Below the pieces are notes generated by a model. It was not told where the DNA came from, made no database searches, and saw only the letters and a list, made by a program, of their open reading frames with translations. Both the position numbers and the translations under genes were made by a program. Positions 44,685 through 53,073 of a stretch of 64,000 nt of DNA are shown one piece after another (within the stretch, counting starts at the first letter, position 1; every line of letters starts with the position of its first letter). Source of the DNA: JABMNT01 sp048262255 (GTDB lineage Bacteria > Pseudomonadota > Alphaproteobacteria > Rhodospirillales > Casp-alpha2); contig JBLXFH010000001.1 of NCBI GenBank assembly GCA_048262255.1, positions 1,798,001 to 1,862,000 of the forward strand, given 5' to 3'.

Positions 44685-45791
44685 TTATCCTGTGAAATAC
44701 TGATGGGGGACAAAGGGCAGTTTGATGATCTGCGCCGGTAATGCCTTGCCGCGAACCAGCAACTGTACGGCTGTTTCGGGTGTGGAAAATTCGGATTTGA
44801 CATAACCCATGGCAACCGGCCCGCCAGCCGTTGGGCCAAAGCCACCGCTGGTGATCTGGCCGATGGGGTTCCCTGCGACGTCCATTATTTCGGTGCCGGC
44901 GCGGGCCGGGGCGCGGCCATCGGGCAGGATGCCAACACGCTTGCGTGCGGGTTTGTTTTTGATCTGGTCAAGGATAATAGAGTCGCCAGGGAACCCACCT
45001 TGCTCGCGACGACTTTTGCCGATGACCCAAGTCAGCCCGGCTTCCACGGGCGTCGTGGTCTCGTCGATGTCGTTGCCATAGAGACACAGCCCGGCTTCCA
45101 GACGCAGCGAATCACGTGCGCCCAGGCCGGCGAAGGTCACCTCGTTTTCGCCGATCAGCAGGTGTGCAAAATCTTCAACGTCTTCGGCTGGCAAGGAAAT
45201 TTCATAGCCGTCTTCACCGGTATATCCGGAGCGGGTAATCAGGCAGGGAATCTCGTTGATATGCAATTCGGCAATGCTCATGAAGGTCATGTGACGAACA
45301 GCCGGTGCGAAGCGCGCCAGTACCTGAGCCGCCTGCGGTCCCTGCAGCGCCAGCAAGGCTCTATCTGTCAGTTCTTCAATCTCGACCTGGTCACCAATGC
45401 GCTCGCGCATATAGGCAAAATCCTGTTGCTTACAGGACGCATTGACCACGGCATAGATCACATTACCCAGCCTCGAAACCATCAAGTCGTCGCGGATGCC
45501 GCCCTGGTCATTTGTGAGCAGGGTGTAGCGAGTGCCATGATGGGCCAGCCCCTGAATGTCGCCGGGGACAAGAGTTTCAATAGCGCTGAGCACGTCTTTT
45601 CCGCGCAGCATGGCTTGTCCCATATGGGAAACGTCGAACAGTGAAGCGGCGGCGCGTGTCTGCTCGTGCTCTTTCAGAACGCCCATTGGATAGCTGACCG
45701 GCATGTCGTATCCGGCGAAACCGACCATTTTGGCGCCCAGCTTGCGATGCAAAGCATCCAGTGGTGTTTTGAGCAATGTGGCGTCAGACAT
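44685..45791 (-). CDS. gcvT: Aminomethyltransferase, T protein
   Basis: Transfers the methylene group from aminomethyl-lipoyl-GcvH to tetrahydrofolate, releasing ammonia. The start is ATG 45791 (MSDATLLKTPLDALH), with AAGGGG 6 bases upstream; a longer reading to 45872 would run into the riboswitch and is rejected. FDVSHMGQ, the central LITRSGYTGEDGYEI and the C-terminal GYV(K)SEF region are family features. 368 residues. First gene of the gcv operon. Confidence 0.96.
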   Translation of the reverse strand: MSDATLLKTPLDALHRKLGAKMVGFAGYDMPVSYPMGVLKEHEQTRAAASLFDVSHMGQAMLRGKDVLSAIETLVPGDIQGLAHHGTRYTLLTNDQGGIRDDLMVSRLGNVIYAVVNASCKQQDFAYMRERIGDQVEIEELTDRALLALQGPQAAQVLARFAPAVRHMTFMSIAELHINEIPCLITRSGYTGEDGYEISLPAEDVEDFAHLLIGENEVTFAGLGARDSLRLEAGLCLYGNDIDETTTPVEAGLTWVIGKSRREQGGFPGDSIILDQIKNKPARKRVGILPDGRAPARAGTEIMDVAGNPIGQITSGGFGPTAGGPVAMGYVKSEFSTPETAVQLLVRGKALPAQIIKLPFVPHQYFTG

Positions 45792-45867
45792 TAGGTTCCC
45801 CTTCAACAAATTTGGCGGGCCTTCTCCGCCCATCACGCACGGCACAACACCGTACAGTTGGTCGAAA

Positions 45868-46066
45868 GGCACCCCCTCTGTCTAGGAACCTGAAAGATTC
45901 ACCGCGTCTTGACTTGCGGCTTACATCTTCGGTGGAGTAAGGCGTTTTCATCACGCTCACCCGCTTTCCAGAGTCTCATCCCATTGCGGTCCTGAAGCCT
46001 GAGAGTTTCCGGGGCGGTTGCTCCTTCGGCGTCGACACAAACGGGGCGTCGAACTCTCCCACAATG
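45868..46066 (-). ncRNA. Tandem glycine riboswitch (two aptamers) controlling gcvTHP
   Basis: Read on the minus strand. Aptamer 1 (about 46062-45975) has GGAGAG, the internal GCCGAAGGAGCAA and the closing CTCTCAGGC...GGACCG core; aptamer 2 (about 45972-45871) has CTCTGGAAAG, ACCGAAG...TAAGCC and TCTTTCAGG...CAGAGGGGG. These are the two conserved lobes of the cooperative glycine riboswitch, joined by the short linker typical of the class. The end lies about 77 bases before the gcvT ATG, so glycine should switch gcvT-gcvH-gcvP expression on. Confidence 0.93.
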
Positions 46067-46208
46067 GTCAATTGAGATTTCACTCATTAACCATCCAACT
46101 ATTCCATGATTAAAGTTTGCGGTCAACCGAAGTCGGACGCATCCGGAAAAAAGACGTTTGCGGGAAACACCTGAGTGGCCCACTATTCAGTCAGACCAGA
46201 AAACAGAA

Positions 46209-47363
46209 ATGATTTTAAGAATGAAACTGTCACCCGTTGGATTCCTGATCGCGCCACTGCTTGCTGTCTGGTTGGTTTTGTTTTCCGCCCTGCTCGCAGC
46301 CCCGTCGGCCTTGGCCCAAGGCTGCGAACAACCAGCCCCCGTCTGTAAAACACGCGATGCGATATTTCGGGTCGCAGCCTTTGATCCTGTCGGCAGCGCT
46401 ATTCGTATCGGCGAGGATGTGCTGGTCACGTCGCGCCATATTGTCGCCGATCAGGAAGCGGTGGAGGTGTTTCTAGCGGATGGTTCCCGGGTGACTGCGG
46501 AGGTGGTGCCGAGTGATTATGCAGCGGACATCATCCTGCTAAAGGCGGATGATTTGCCTGCCGGCCCGTTTTTGTCACCGAGCGCAGCCGGGTCTGCGGA
46601 CCGTGTTTATACAGTTGGTATTGATGTCGGCTCGGGAAACGTTCGGGCCTATGATCCGGGCCAGGTCACGATGCTACCCACACAAGATAAGACTCTCGCC
46701 CGCATACATCACACGGCCTATAACCAGCCTGGCAACAGTGGCGGCGCATTGGTACGCCAGGACGGCGGCTGGATCGGGATTGTCACGTCGGGGGGGGAAG
46801 GGCGCTATGAGGCGGTTCCGGCATCGGCGATAGAGGCCCTGAAGTTACGGAGCGGCCCAACCTATGCAGAGGCCAGCGCCGAAATGGGCGCGGCAGTACG
46901 CATCTGTACCCTGAAACTGGAAGAACTCAGAGGGCAGCGCGGCCCCCTTGGCGAACAGGATGCCAAAGCTCTGGAAACATCCTGTCTGCGGACCCGAAAC
47001 CGCCAGTATTATGATCTGGCCGCGCAGGCCTTTGGACAGCGCGGCGATCACCAGCGGGCAATCGCCTTGTTTGAAGAGTCGCTGGCACAGGACCCGCACA
47101 CCCTGAACGGAAGGCTGGGGCTGGTCATCACCTATCATCTGGCCCAGCGCTATGAAGATGAACTACCACATCTGCGGTTTTTGCTGACACATCTGCCGGA
47201 CGATTTGCAGGTTTTGCGGTTCGCTCTGCAGGCGGGGGTATGGGGCGGAGACCGCGAAATGGCGCGGGCGGCGCTCGAAAGCCTGAAACGGGTAAACCCG
47301 AATATCGCGGTGCCGGCAGAGCGGTTTTTCAATAATCCACCACCGCGCCCGAAATCCCGCTAG
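46209..47363 (+). CDS. Exported trypsin-like serine protease with C-terminal TPR-like repeats
   Basis: 384 residues from ATG 46209 (MILRMKLSPVG...); a further upstream start at 46158 would put 17 residues before the signal peptide and lies next to the riboswitch, so it is less likely. Signal peptide ends near ALAQG. The S1/DegP-like catalytic triad is visible: His77 (TSRHIVAD), Asp107 (YAADIILLK), Ser177 (PGNSGGAL). Residues ~235-375 contain TPR-like helical pairs (AQAFGQRGDHQRAIALFEESLAQDP). No PDZ domain. Shares its stop palindrome CTAG with the convergent subtilase. Confidence 0.85.
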   Translation: MILRMKLSPVGFLIAPLLAVWLVLFSALLAAPSALAQGCEQPAPVCKTRDAIFRVAAFDPVGSAIRIGEDVLVTSRHIVADQEAVEVFLADGSRVTAEVVPSDYAADIILLKADDLPAGPFLSPSAAGSADRVYTVGIDVGSGNVRAYDPGQVTMLPTQDKTLARIHHTAYNQPGNSGGALVRQDGGWIGIVTSGGEGRYEAVPASAIEALKLRSGPTYAEASAEMGAAVRICTLKLEELRGQRGPLGEQDAKALETSCLRTRNRQYYDLAAQAFGQRGDHQRAIALFEESLAQDPHTLNGRLGLVITYHLAQRYEDELPHLRFLLTHLPDDLQVLRFALQAGVWGGDREMARAALESLKRVNPNIAVPAERFFNNPPPRPKSR

Positions 47364-48670
47364 CTGTCTTCCGCCGGGTTGGGTATCCAACCCCATTTGA
47401 CTCTCTCAAGGCCCCGTTCGCGGGAACGGACGGCGCGGTTGCGGATGGCGGTCATCAAGTCGGTCGTTGTCCAGTCGGGGTGAGCAGCCAGCAGACGTGC
47501 AGCCAGTGCTGCAATGCGTGGAACGGCAAAGCTTGACCCCGAGGCTTCGCCCTTGGCGCCGCGGTGGTCTGTCACCTCGACCTTTTCTCCTGGCACCATC
47601 ACGTCGACGGAGGTCACGCCCCAGTTGGAGCCGGTCGCCAGACGGCCGAAGTCATCGGAAGAGGTGACCACCAACATGTTCACCAACTCAAAAACACCGG
47701 GATAGAGCGGCACCTGGTCAATGTCGCGTCCGTCGTTGCCTGCCGAGATGATAAACAGCATTTCCGGATGCCGGGTGGCGGCGGCATGAAAGGCCTGCCA
47801 TTCCGAACGGGTGGTGCTTCCGAGCGGCATCATCACGATACGGGCTCCCTGTGCAGCCGCCTGTTCGATCAAGGCCGTCATGCGCGACATGTCGGGGCGT
47901 GGATAACGAAACGGCATCAGCTGTACGGCGGGGGCCTCCCTCAGCAGAATGCTGGCGACAGCTGTGCCGTGGTGGAGAGGAAAAAACGGTGATCGGCTTG
48001 TATCGGCATCATAGGGTTGGGGGTCATTGTCCCAGAAATCATACCCAAGTAGTTTGCCTTCCATATCCCGGGCGAGGCGCTTGGCTACGGTTTCAAGCTG
48101 GTAGTTAACACCACTGTCGATTTGGGCTACGGAGATACCCGCGACATTGTCGCCCGGCGGCACCGGAGGATTAAGCGGCTCGGTAGGGCCTGTTGGCTCA
48201 AGGTGGTGATTGAGATGCACCAGATGAAGGGCTTGGCCCTCAGTGTTATAAGCGATGCGGCGACCCTGCTGAATTTGGCAGTCGGGCGTATAATCGATGA
48301 GCAGGAGAGGGCGCTTTTTATCCTTCTGCAAAGCTTCTGAATAACTGCGGAGGCGTCGGAGCTGGCCGGCAAAGGCGGTAAGCTGGACGGTCAGCAGGCG
48401 GTTATCCTGTCGCAGCATGAAAGTTCGGCGAAAGGCCGTGTCCAGCGTACCGGTGTCTGTAATGGTCAGGGCGTTTGCGTAGCGAGCGTTAAGTGGGGCC
48501 GTTTCGGCAAGGCCAATCCGGCAGACGGCGCTGGCGAAGGCACTGAGCTCGGAGGTTTCAGGGGCCGTCTCAAGGGGTTGGGCAAAGCTTGACGTACAGC
48601 TACATATGAGGACTGTCATCGCAAGAAGACGCGGGGTCCAGGCGCTGAAAGTGCGGACGGCCCCGGTCAC
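47360..48670 (-). CDS. Exported subtilisin-family serine protease (S8)
   Basis: 436 residues with a signal peptide ending near SSFAQ. The catalytic triad of the S8 family is intact: Asp185 (AQIDSGVN), His234 (HHGTAVAS) and Ser380 (GSSFAVP), with oxyanion Asn312 (SAGND). About 150 residues precede the catalytic domain and contain a pair of Cys and a strand-rich segment, possibly a pro-domain. Immediately upstream on the same strand, in order, lie the lipoprotein and the peptidoglycan-binding repeat protein, forming a leftward operon. Confidence 0.88.
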   Translation of the reverse strand: MTGAVRTFSAWTPRLLAMTVLICSCTSSFAQPLETAPETSELSAFASAVCRIGLAETAPLNARYANALTITDTGTLDTAFRRTFMLRQDNRLLTVQLTAFAGQLRRLRSYSEALQKDKKRPLLLIDYTPDCQIQQGRRIAYNTEGQALHLVHLNHHLEPTGPTEPLNPPVPPGDNVAGISVAQIDSGVNYQLETVAKRLARDMEGKLLGYDFWDNDPQPYDADTSRSPFFPLHHGTAVASILLREAPAVQLMPFRYPRPDMSRMTALIEQAAAQGARIVMMPLGSTTRSEWQAFHAAATRHPEMLFIISAGNDGRDIDQVPLYPGVFELVNMLVVTSSDDFGRLATGSNWGVTSVDVMVPGEKVEVTDHRGAKGEASGSSFAVPRIAALAARLLAAHPDWTTTDLMTAIRNRAVRSRERGLERVKWGWIPNPAEDS

Positions 48671-48679
48671 GCAAGGACC

Positions 48680-49288
48680 TCAGCTACCGATTTGCTGGCG
48701 GCGCTGGCGGTTTTGTTCCAGTTGCTCCCGGTTTGGCAGAAACCCGCCATAGATGAGGTAGTTTTTGCTCGTCAGTTCCGGTCGTAGCGGCAGGGTAATT
48801 GTAATGGGCTCGTTTTTGAAGGCAAGGCGGGTCCGGTTACCGGAAAAATCAACGCCGACTTCAAACTCTTCCCGGTACAGGATTTTTTTGTCCAGATCGG
48901 TGACGCTGATGAAATAGGGAAAGGTCGCTTTGCGGCTGCGGTTGGCTGGTCCGCGGGTGGCGATGAAATTAAAAGCGATCTCAATCTCCATCTCGCCGAC
49001 GCGGGTTTTTTTGTCGATGCGGGTCAGACATGCCAATTCCATACGGGCGATCTGGGCTTCGGAATCGACGTCGGTCAAATCGCGCCCCTGGCCTTCTGCG
49101 TAACGGACAAGTTCGGCTGCATCAGCCAATACGCGGTCATCCGGGCACGGGAATACAATTGGGTCGGCAAACAGTTCTTTCACTTGATCCGTCGCGCCGC
49201 AACCCGCCAGAAAACCGCCTGCCGTGATTGCGCAAACCAGCAGGCGCAGGGTTTTGTTGAGGCCCAATGATGTCTTTCCAACGGTCAT
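48680..49288 (-). CDS. Lipoprotein of unknown function
   Basis: 202-residue predicted lipoprotein with lipobox FLAGC (Cys30). The mature part has a beta-rich pattern (VGEMEIEIAFNFIATRGP, YFISVTDLDKKILYREEFEVGVDFSG) resembling an immunoglobulin-like domain. I do not recognise a family. It lies 9 bases upstream of the subtilase start and 82 bases downstream of the peptidoglycan-binding protein gene, so all three probably act in the periplasm together. Confidence 0.7.
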   Translation of the reverse strand: MTVGKTSLGLNKTLRLLVCAITAGGFLAGCGATDQVKELFADPIVFPCPDDRVLADAAELVRYAEGQGRDLTDVDSEAQIARMELACLTRIDKKTRVGEMEIEIAFNFIATRGPANRSRKATFPYFISVTDLDKKILYREEFEVGVDFSGNRTRLAFKNEPITITLPLRPELTSKNYLIYGGFLPNREQLEQNRQRRQQIGS

Positions 49289-49370
49289 GTGTAAAACTCT
49301 TTGAATGAATATCCTGATTGCCTGAGGAGTCTAGGATATGGTCGGGGATGCGGCAAGCCTTGGCCTGACG

Positions 49371-51188
49371 CTAATTGGCAAAAGATTTGTCTTCCTGACC
49401 AACCCCGGGCGATACCAGTTCAATAAGCGTTTGCGCCAGCTTGGCCAGCGCCCGTGCCCGGCCCCAGGGGTTGTCGATGGTTTGGCCAATGCTCAGGCCG
49501 CGCTTCAGGGCGGTCCAGGCAAGATCATTTGCACCATGACGGGCGTGGTCCGAGGCCAGCTCGGAATGCATCCAGGCTTGTGACAGGCGGCTTTTAATGG
49601 CTTCCGTTGCCTCATGCGCCAAGGTTTCCGTTTTAACTGCGCGGCTTTCTTCACCGTGGCGACGTTGCTCGAAAGCAATGGACCACAAGGTGTGCGCGCG
49701 CAGGCGGTCGTCGCTGATTTGCGCTGCGAGCGTGGTGGCTTTTTGAAAATACGCTGGTTTAGAAAACGAACTCGCTGTCTCTTTGGTGGATGCACGATCC
49801 GGGGCAATCTGACCGGCAATGCGGGCCAGTGTCAGAGCCAATCGGCTTTGCGCATAGGAACGGGCATAGGGGTGCTTGATCGTCTCAATGCTGGTTTCGG
49901 CCAATTCCAGGGTTTGCTCCATGGCGGCAGGTTGGTGCTGTTGCTGGAGAGCGATATGGCACAATACGGCAGTTCGATAACGGGAATCGATGGTTTCGGC
50001 GGTGCGCAGGGCCTCGTCAATCTGCTGATTATCTGCCTGTGCAGTGGCCACGGACACCAGGATCGGCTCGCGATCAGATGGTGTGGTGATTTCCCCGAGA
50101 AGGTGATTTGCCGCATCAAGCTTTTTGAGCTTGGCAAACGCGGTGGCGACGTGCCGAAGGCCCAGGTTGCGTTGTGTAGCACTTTTTAGGGCGCGGCTTT
50201 GTTTTTCGATTTCCCCCAGTATTTTTTGGGTTCGGTCCGAATCACCTGTCTGGCTCAGGGCTATGGCGATTTGGGTTTTATAGGTAATCTGGTTTTCTTG
50301 GGGCTGAACGTTGTCGATCATTGCGATCAGGGCATCGGCAGCCCGGCTGGTGCTGGTGGCGTCTCCCTGTCGGGCGTGGATTTTCGCGATATTGGTCAGC
50401 GCTTCGGCACGTTTTTCCGCATCGGGAATGATTTTGACAGCTTCCAGAGCTTGCTCCGGCTGACCGGCGGCAGCCTGTGCTTCGGCAATATCGCGCAAGG
50501 CAACCATGATCAGACGTGGATCGCCGATTTGTCCTGCCGACTGCATGGCCTGTTCGCCCAGTCCGGCCCGTGCCTGGGCCACCAGAATTTCCCCGAGCGC
50601 CCAGTCGCGCAATTCCGGTTTGAAAATCGCCTTACCGCTTTCACGGGCCTCCACGAGCAGGCAGCGCACGGTCGGTTCGGCAAAACACTGCTCGGCATTT
50701 CGGATCGGATTGGCGCGCTCTTCCTTGCTGTCCTGTATCAAATCGCGGGTTGCGGAATTGGCCAGCAGGGCGGCGCGGGCTTCCTCTTTTCCGGATTTTC
50801 GGGCCTCATCGAGGCGTTTTAAAAGACCCCGAACCTGAACGGCGTTGTTAAGCAAGTCCCATAACCCTCGGGTAATCTGACCATCGACGGTTTGCCCGGT
50901 GGTTTTCTGGTAAATACGGATTGCCGCTTCGGTTTCTTCGTTCAAATGGCCGTCAATCGGGCCCAGATAGAAGCCCATTGCGGCGAGGGCTTCCTGAACC
51001 TTGAGGACGGTGGTGCCGGATTTCCGGTAGTTTTCCTTGTCGGTTTCAAAAGGTGTGCTTTCCTCCAGACCATTGAGGCGCGCCGCTTCGGCGGATTGTG
51101 CATGAGGTAGCATCAAGGCGCAGGCCAGCAACAGACCGGCCCGATAATGTGGCTTGGTAAATCGGCGTGTGGGGCTAAGAAGAGTCAT
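49371..51188 (-). CDS. Exported peptidoglycan-binding protein with helical repeats
   Basis: 605 residues with signal peptide (ends near SAEAA). Residues ~58-113 are a PG_binding_1 domain (VLKVQEALAAMGFYLGPIDGHLNEETEAAIRIYQ). The remainder, ~150-590, is made of TPR/HAT-like helix pairs, each with an alternating pattern such as IAEAQAAAGQPEQALEAVKII or HVATAFAKLKKLDAANHLL; similar pattern appears in the trypsin-like neighbour. A scaffold or regulator of cell wall proteins is inferred. Same strand and order as lipoprotein and subtilase. Confidence 0.8.
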   Translation of the reverse strand: MTLLSPTRRFTKPHYRAGLLLACALMLPHAQSAEAARLNGLEESTPFETDKENYRKSGTTVLKVQEALAAMGFYLGPIDGHLNEETEAAIRIYQKTTGQTVDGQITRGLWDLLNNAVQVRGLLKRLDEARKSGKEEARAALLANSATRDLIQDSKEERANPIRNAEQCFAEPTVRCLLVEARESGKAIFKPELRDWALGEILVAQARAGLGEQAMQSAGQIGDPRLIMVALRDIAEAQAAAGQPEQALEAVKIIPDAEKRAEALTNIAKIHARQGDATSTSRAADALIAMIDNVQPQENQITYKTQIAIALSQTGDSDRTQKILGEIEKQSRALKSATQRNLGLRHVATAFAKLKKLDAANHLLGEITTPSDREPILVSVATAQADNQQIDEALRTAETIDSRYRTAVLCHIALQQQHQPAAMEQTLELAETSIETIKHPYARSYAQSRLALTLARIAGQIAPDRASTKETASSFSKPAYFQKATTLAAQISDDRLRAHTLWSIAFEQRRHGEESRAVKTETLAHEATEAIKSRLSQAWMHSELASDHARHGANDLAWTALKRGLSIGQTIDNPWGRARALAKLAQTLIELVSPGVGQEDKSFAN

Positions 51189-51321
51189 TGAAAAAGAGTC
51201 TGCGCCGATGACGAATACCTTTCAAGGCAATGTTCGTTTGCGGTTAATCCCTTGACGTTAATGAGGCGGACTCGCTAACTGTCCTCGTTTACAGACTTTG
51301 AACGCATATTAGGGCGAAAAA

Positions 51322-52287
51322 ATGGCCGTTTATACGGAAATTGATGATGTTGAGCTTGATGCGTTTTGCGCTGCTTACGACCTCGGTGACGTTCTGTCGT
51401 GTAAAGGGATTGCTGAAGGGGTTGAAAATTCCAATTTTTTACTGACGCTTTCCTCTGGCCCCTACATTCTGACGCTTTACGAAAAGCGTGTGGACCCGGC
51501 AGATCTGCCATTCTTTCTCGGACTGATGGAGCATCTGGCGCGAATTGGCATCCCGTGCCCGCGCCCCGTTGCTGCGCGTGACGGCTTGGCACTGCGAAAC
51601 CTGGCCGGGCGTCCCTGTGTTTTGGTGACGTTTCTGGCGGGCATGTCGCCGAGACGTCCCAAAGCGGTTCATTGCGGCGAAATCGGCCGGGCCCTGGCTG
51701 AACTGCATTTGGCGGGGGGCGATTTTTCAATGGCACGCCCGAACAGCCTATCTGTCGGTTCCTGGCGGGAATTGCTTGGGAATTGTGGGGAGCGGGCCAA
51801 TGATTTGCGACCCGGTTTCTTCGACGATCTGGAAAAAGAAGTCCTGTTTCTTGAGCAGGTCTGGCCGTCCGATTTGCCGGATGGGATCATTCATGCCGAC
51901 CTGTTTCCGGACAATGTGTTTTTTCGGGGCCCCTATCTGTCCGGACTGATCGATTTCTATTTCGCCTGCAATGACAGTTTTGCCTATGATTTGGCCATTT
52001 GTCTGAACGCCTGGTGTTTTGAACCGGATGGCAGTTTTAACATTACCAAAGCCCAGCAACTTCTGGCGGAATATAATCGAGTCCGTGAATTTTCGGAAAA
52101 TGAAATGCGGGCACTGCCGATTCTGGCCCGTGGCGCGGCCATGCGGTTTTTGCTGACCCGCCTGTATGACTGGATACATACGCCAAAAGACGCGTTGGTT
52201 GTTGTCAAAGACCCAATGGAGTATTGGAACAAGCTGCAATTTCACAAGGCGGTTTCCGGACCGGCCGAATACGGACTGGGCTTCTAG
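51322..52287 (+). CDS. thrB: Homoserine kinase (aminoglycoside-phosphotransferase-like, ThrB2)
   Basis: Phosphorylates homoserine on the way to threonine. It is the ThrB form of alphaproteobacteria and pseudomonads, with the aminoglycoside-phosphotransferase fold rather than the GHMP fold of E. coli. Early KGIAEGVENSNFLL binds nucleotide; IIHADLFPDNVFF is the catalytic loop and LIDFYFAC the DFG-like metal motif. 321 residues is normal. It lies 18 bases before rnhA in an operon; thrC is 7 kb away in the same window. Confidence 0.93.
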   Translation: MAVYTEIDDVELDAFCAAYDLGDVLSCKGIAEGVENSNFLLTLSSGPYILTLYEKRVDPADLPFFLGLMEHLARIGIPCPRPVAARDGLALRNLAGRPCVLVTFLAGMSPRRPKAVHCGEIGRALAELHLAGGDFSMARPNSLSVGSWRELLGNCGERANDLRPGFFDDLEKEVLFLEQVWPSDLPDGIIHADLFPDNVFFRGPYLSGLIDFYFACNDSFAYDLAICLNAWCFEPDGSFNITKAQQLLAEYNRVREFSENEMRALPILARGAAMRFLLTRLYDWIHTPKDALVVVKDPMEYWNKLQFHKAVSGPAEYGLGF

Positions 52288-52305
52288 AAAAAGTGGGTAA
52301 ATTGA

Positions 52306-52761
52306 GTGAGTAACGACGAGAACCTGATTGAGATTTATACCGATGGTGCCTGTTCCGGAAACCCGGGGCCGGGCGGCTGGGGTGTTCTGCTGCGCTGGAA
52401 CGGCCACGAGAAGGAGCTATTTGGTGGCGAGCCGGAGACAACAAACAACCGCATGGAACTGATGGCGGCTATTCAGGGGCTGGAAAATCTGAAGCGGGAT
52501 GGCCGTGTCGCGCTTTACACGGACAGCACCTATGTGCGCGACGGCATCACCAAATGGATTCATGGCTGGAAACGAAACGGCTGGAAAACGTCGAATAAAA
52601 AGCCGGTGAAAAATGAAGATTTATGGAAGCGTCTGGAAGGTGCGGTCGAACGCCATCAGGTCGAATGGCACTGGGTCAAGGGGCATGCCGGACACCCGGA
52701 GAATGAAAGAGCCGATCAACTAGCGCGTGATGGCGTTTTGCAGGTAACCACCACGCGCTAG
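52306..52761 (+). CDS. rnhA: Ribonuclease HI
   Basis: Degrades the RNA strand of RNA-DNA hybrids. GTG start. Active site acids D-E-D-D are Asp13 (YTDGACSGNPG), Glu51 (NRMELMAA), Asp73 (YTDSTYV) and Asp137 (ERADQLA). 151 residues is typical. The thrB-rnhA pair is conserved in alphaproteobacteria. Confidence 0.95.
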   Translation: MSNDENLIEIYTDGACSGNPGPGGWGVLLRWNGHEKELFGGEPETTNNRMELMAAIQGLENLKRDGRVALYTDSTYVRDGITKWIHGWKRNGWKTSNKKPVKNEDLWKRLEGAVERHQVEWHWVKGHAGHPENERADQLARDGVLQVTTTR

Positions 52762-52777
52762 CAAGCCGACCAGGCTA

Positions 52778-52954
52778 TCACATTAATCCAAGGCCCCAAC
52801 GCATATGGCGAATTACCTCATCGGGATTGCCAAGGCGTGGCGAGAACTCAGGACTGGTTAGGGACCGGTTCTGAGGGTCGCCCCATCGGTCACGGATCAG
52901 GGGTTGTTCCGGGAACCAACTGGTACGGGCCGTCTTTGCGAAGAATTTAAACAT
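52778..52954 (-). CDS. Small 58-residue protein, unknown
   Basis: Open frame on the minus strand too short for routine callers. ATG at 52954 is preceded by GAGG seven bases upstream; the protein begins MFKFFAKTARTSWFPEQP, contains DRWGDPQNRSLTSPEFSPRL and ends HMRWGLGLM. It has four tryptophans and many prolines, no membrane segment. It fills the 312-base gap between rnhA and the LysR gene and is divergent from the LysR gene. I recognise no family. The composed, charged sequence and ribosome site make it a likely real gene. Confidence 0.55.
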   Translation of the reverse strand: MFKFFAKTARTSWFPEQPLIRDRWGDPQNRSLTSPEFSPRLGNPDEVIRHMRWGLGLM

Positions 52955-53073
52955 GTGATAACCTCATGGTTGGATCTCTGGGAGGAGAGAGACGACTTTG
53001 ATGAGCCCAATGTACTTGCGCTTCAGGTGCGTGACAAAGGATAGTTTCTCATGGTATGCATGAATAATTATTC

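Noticed and set aside
45792..45872. 27-codon N-terminal extension of gcvT
   Set aside because: It would run into the glycine riboswitch and has no ribosome site, whereas ATG 45791 has AAGGGG properly placed.
45899..46183. 94-codon frame across the riboswitch
   Set aside because: Explained fully by the conserved aptamer RNA; the frame is accidental.
46158..46208. Longer N-terminus of the trypsin-like protease
   Set aside because: The 17 extra residues precede the signal peptide and have no ribosome site; the internal ATG gives a normal exported protein.
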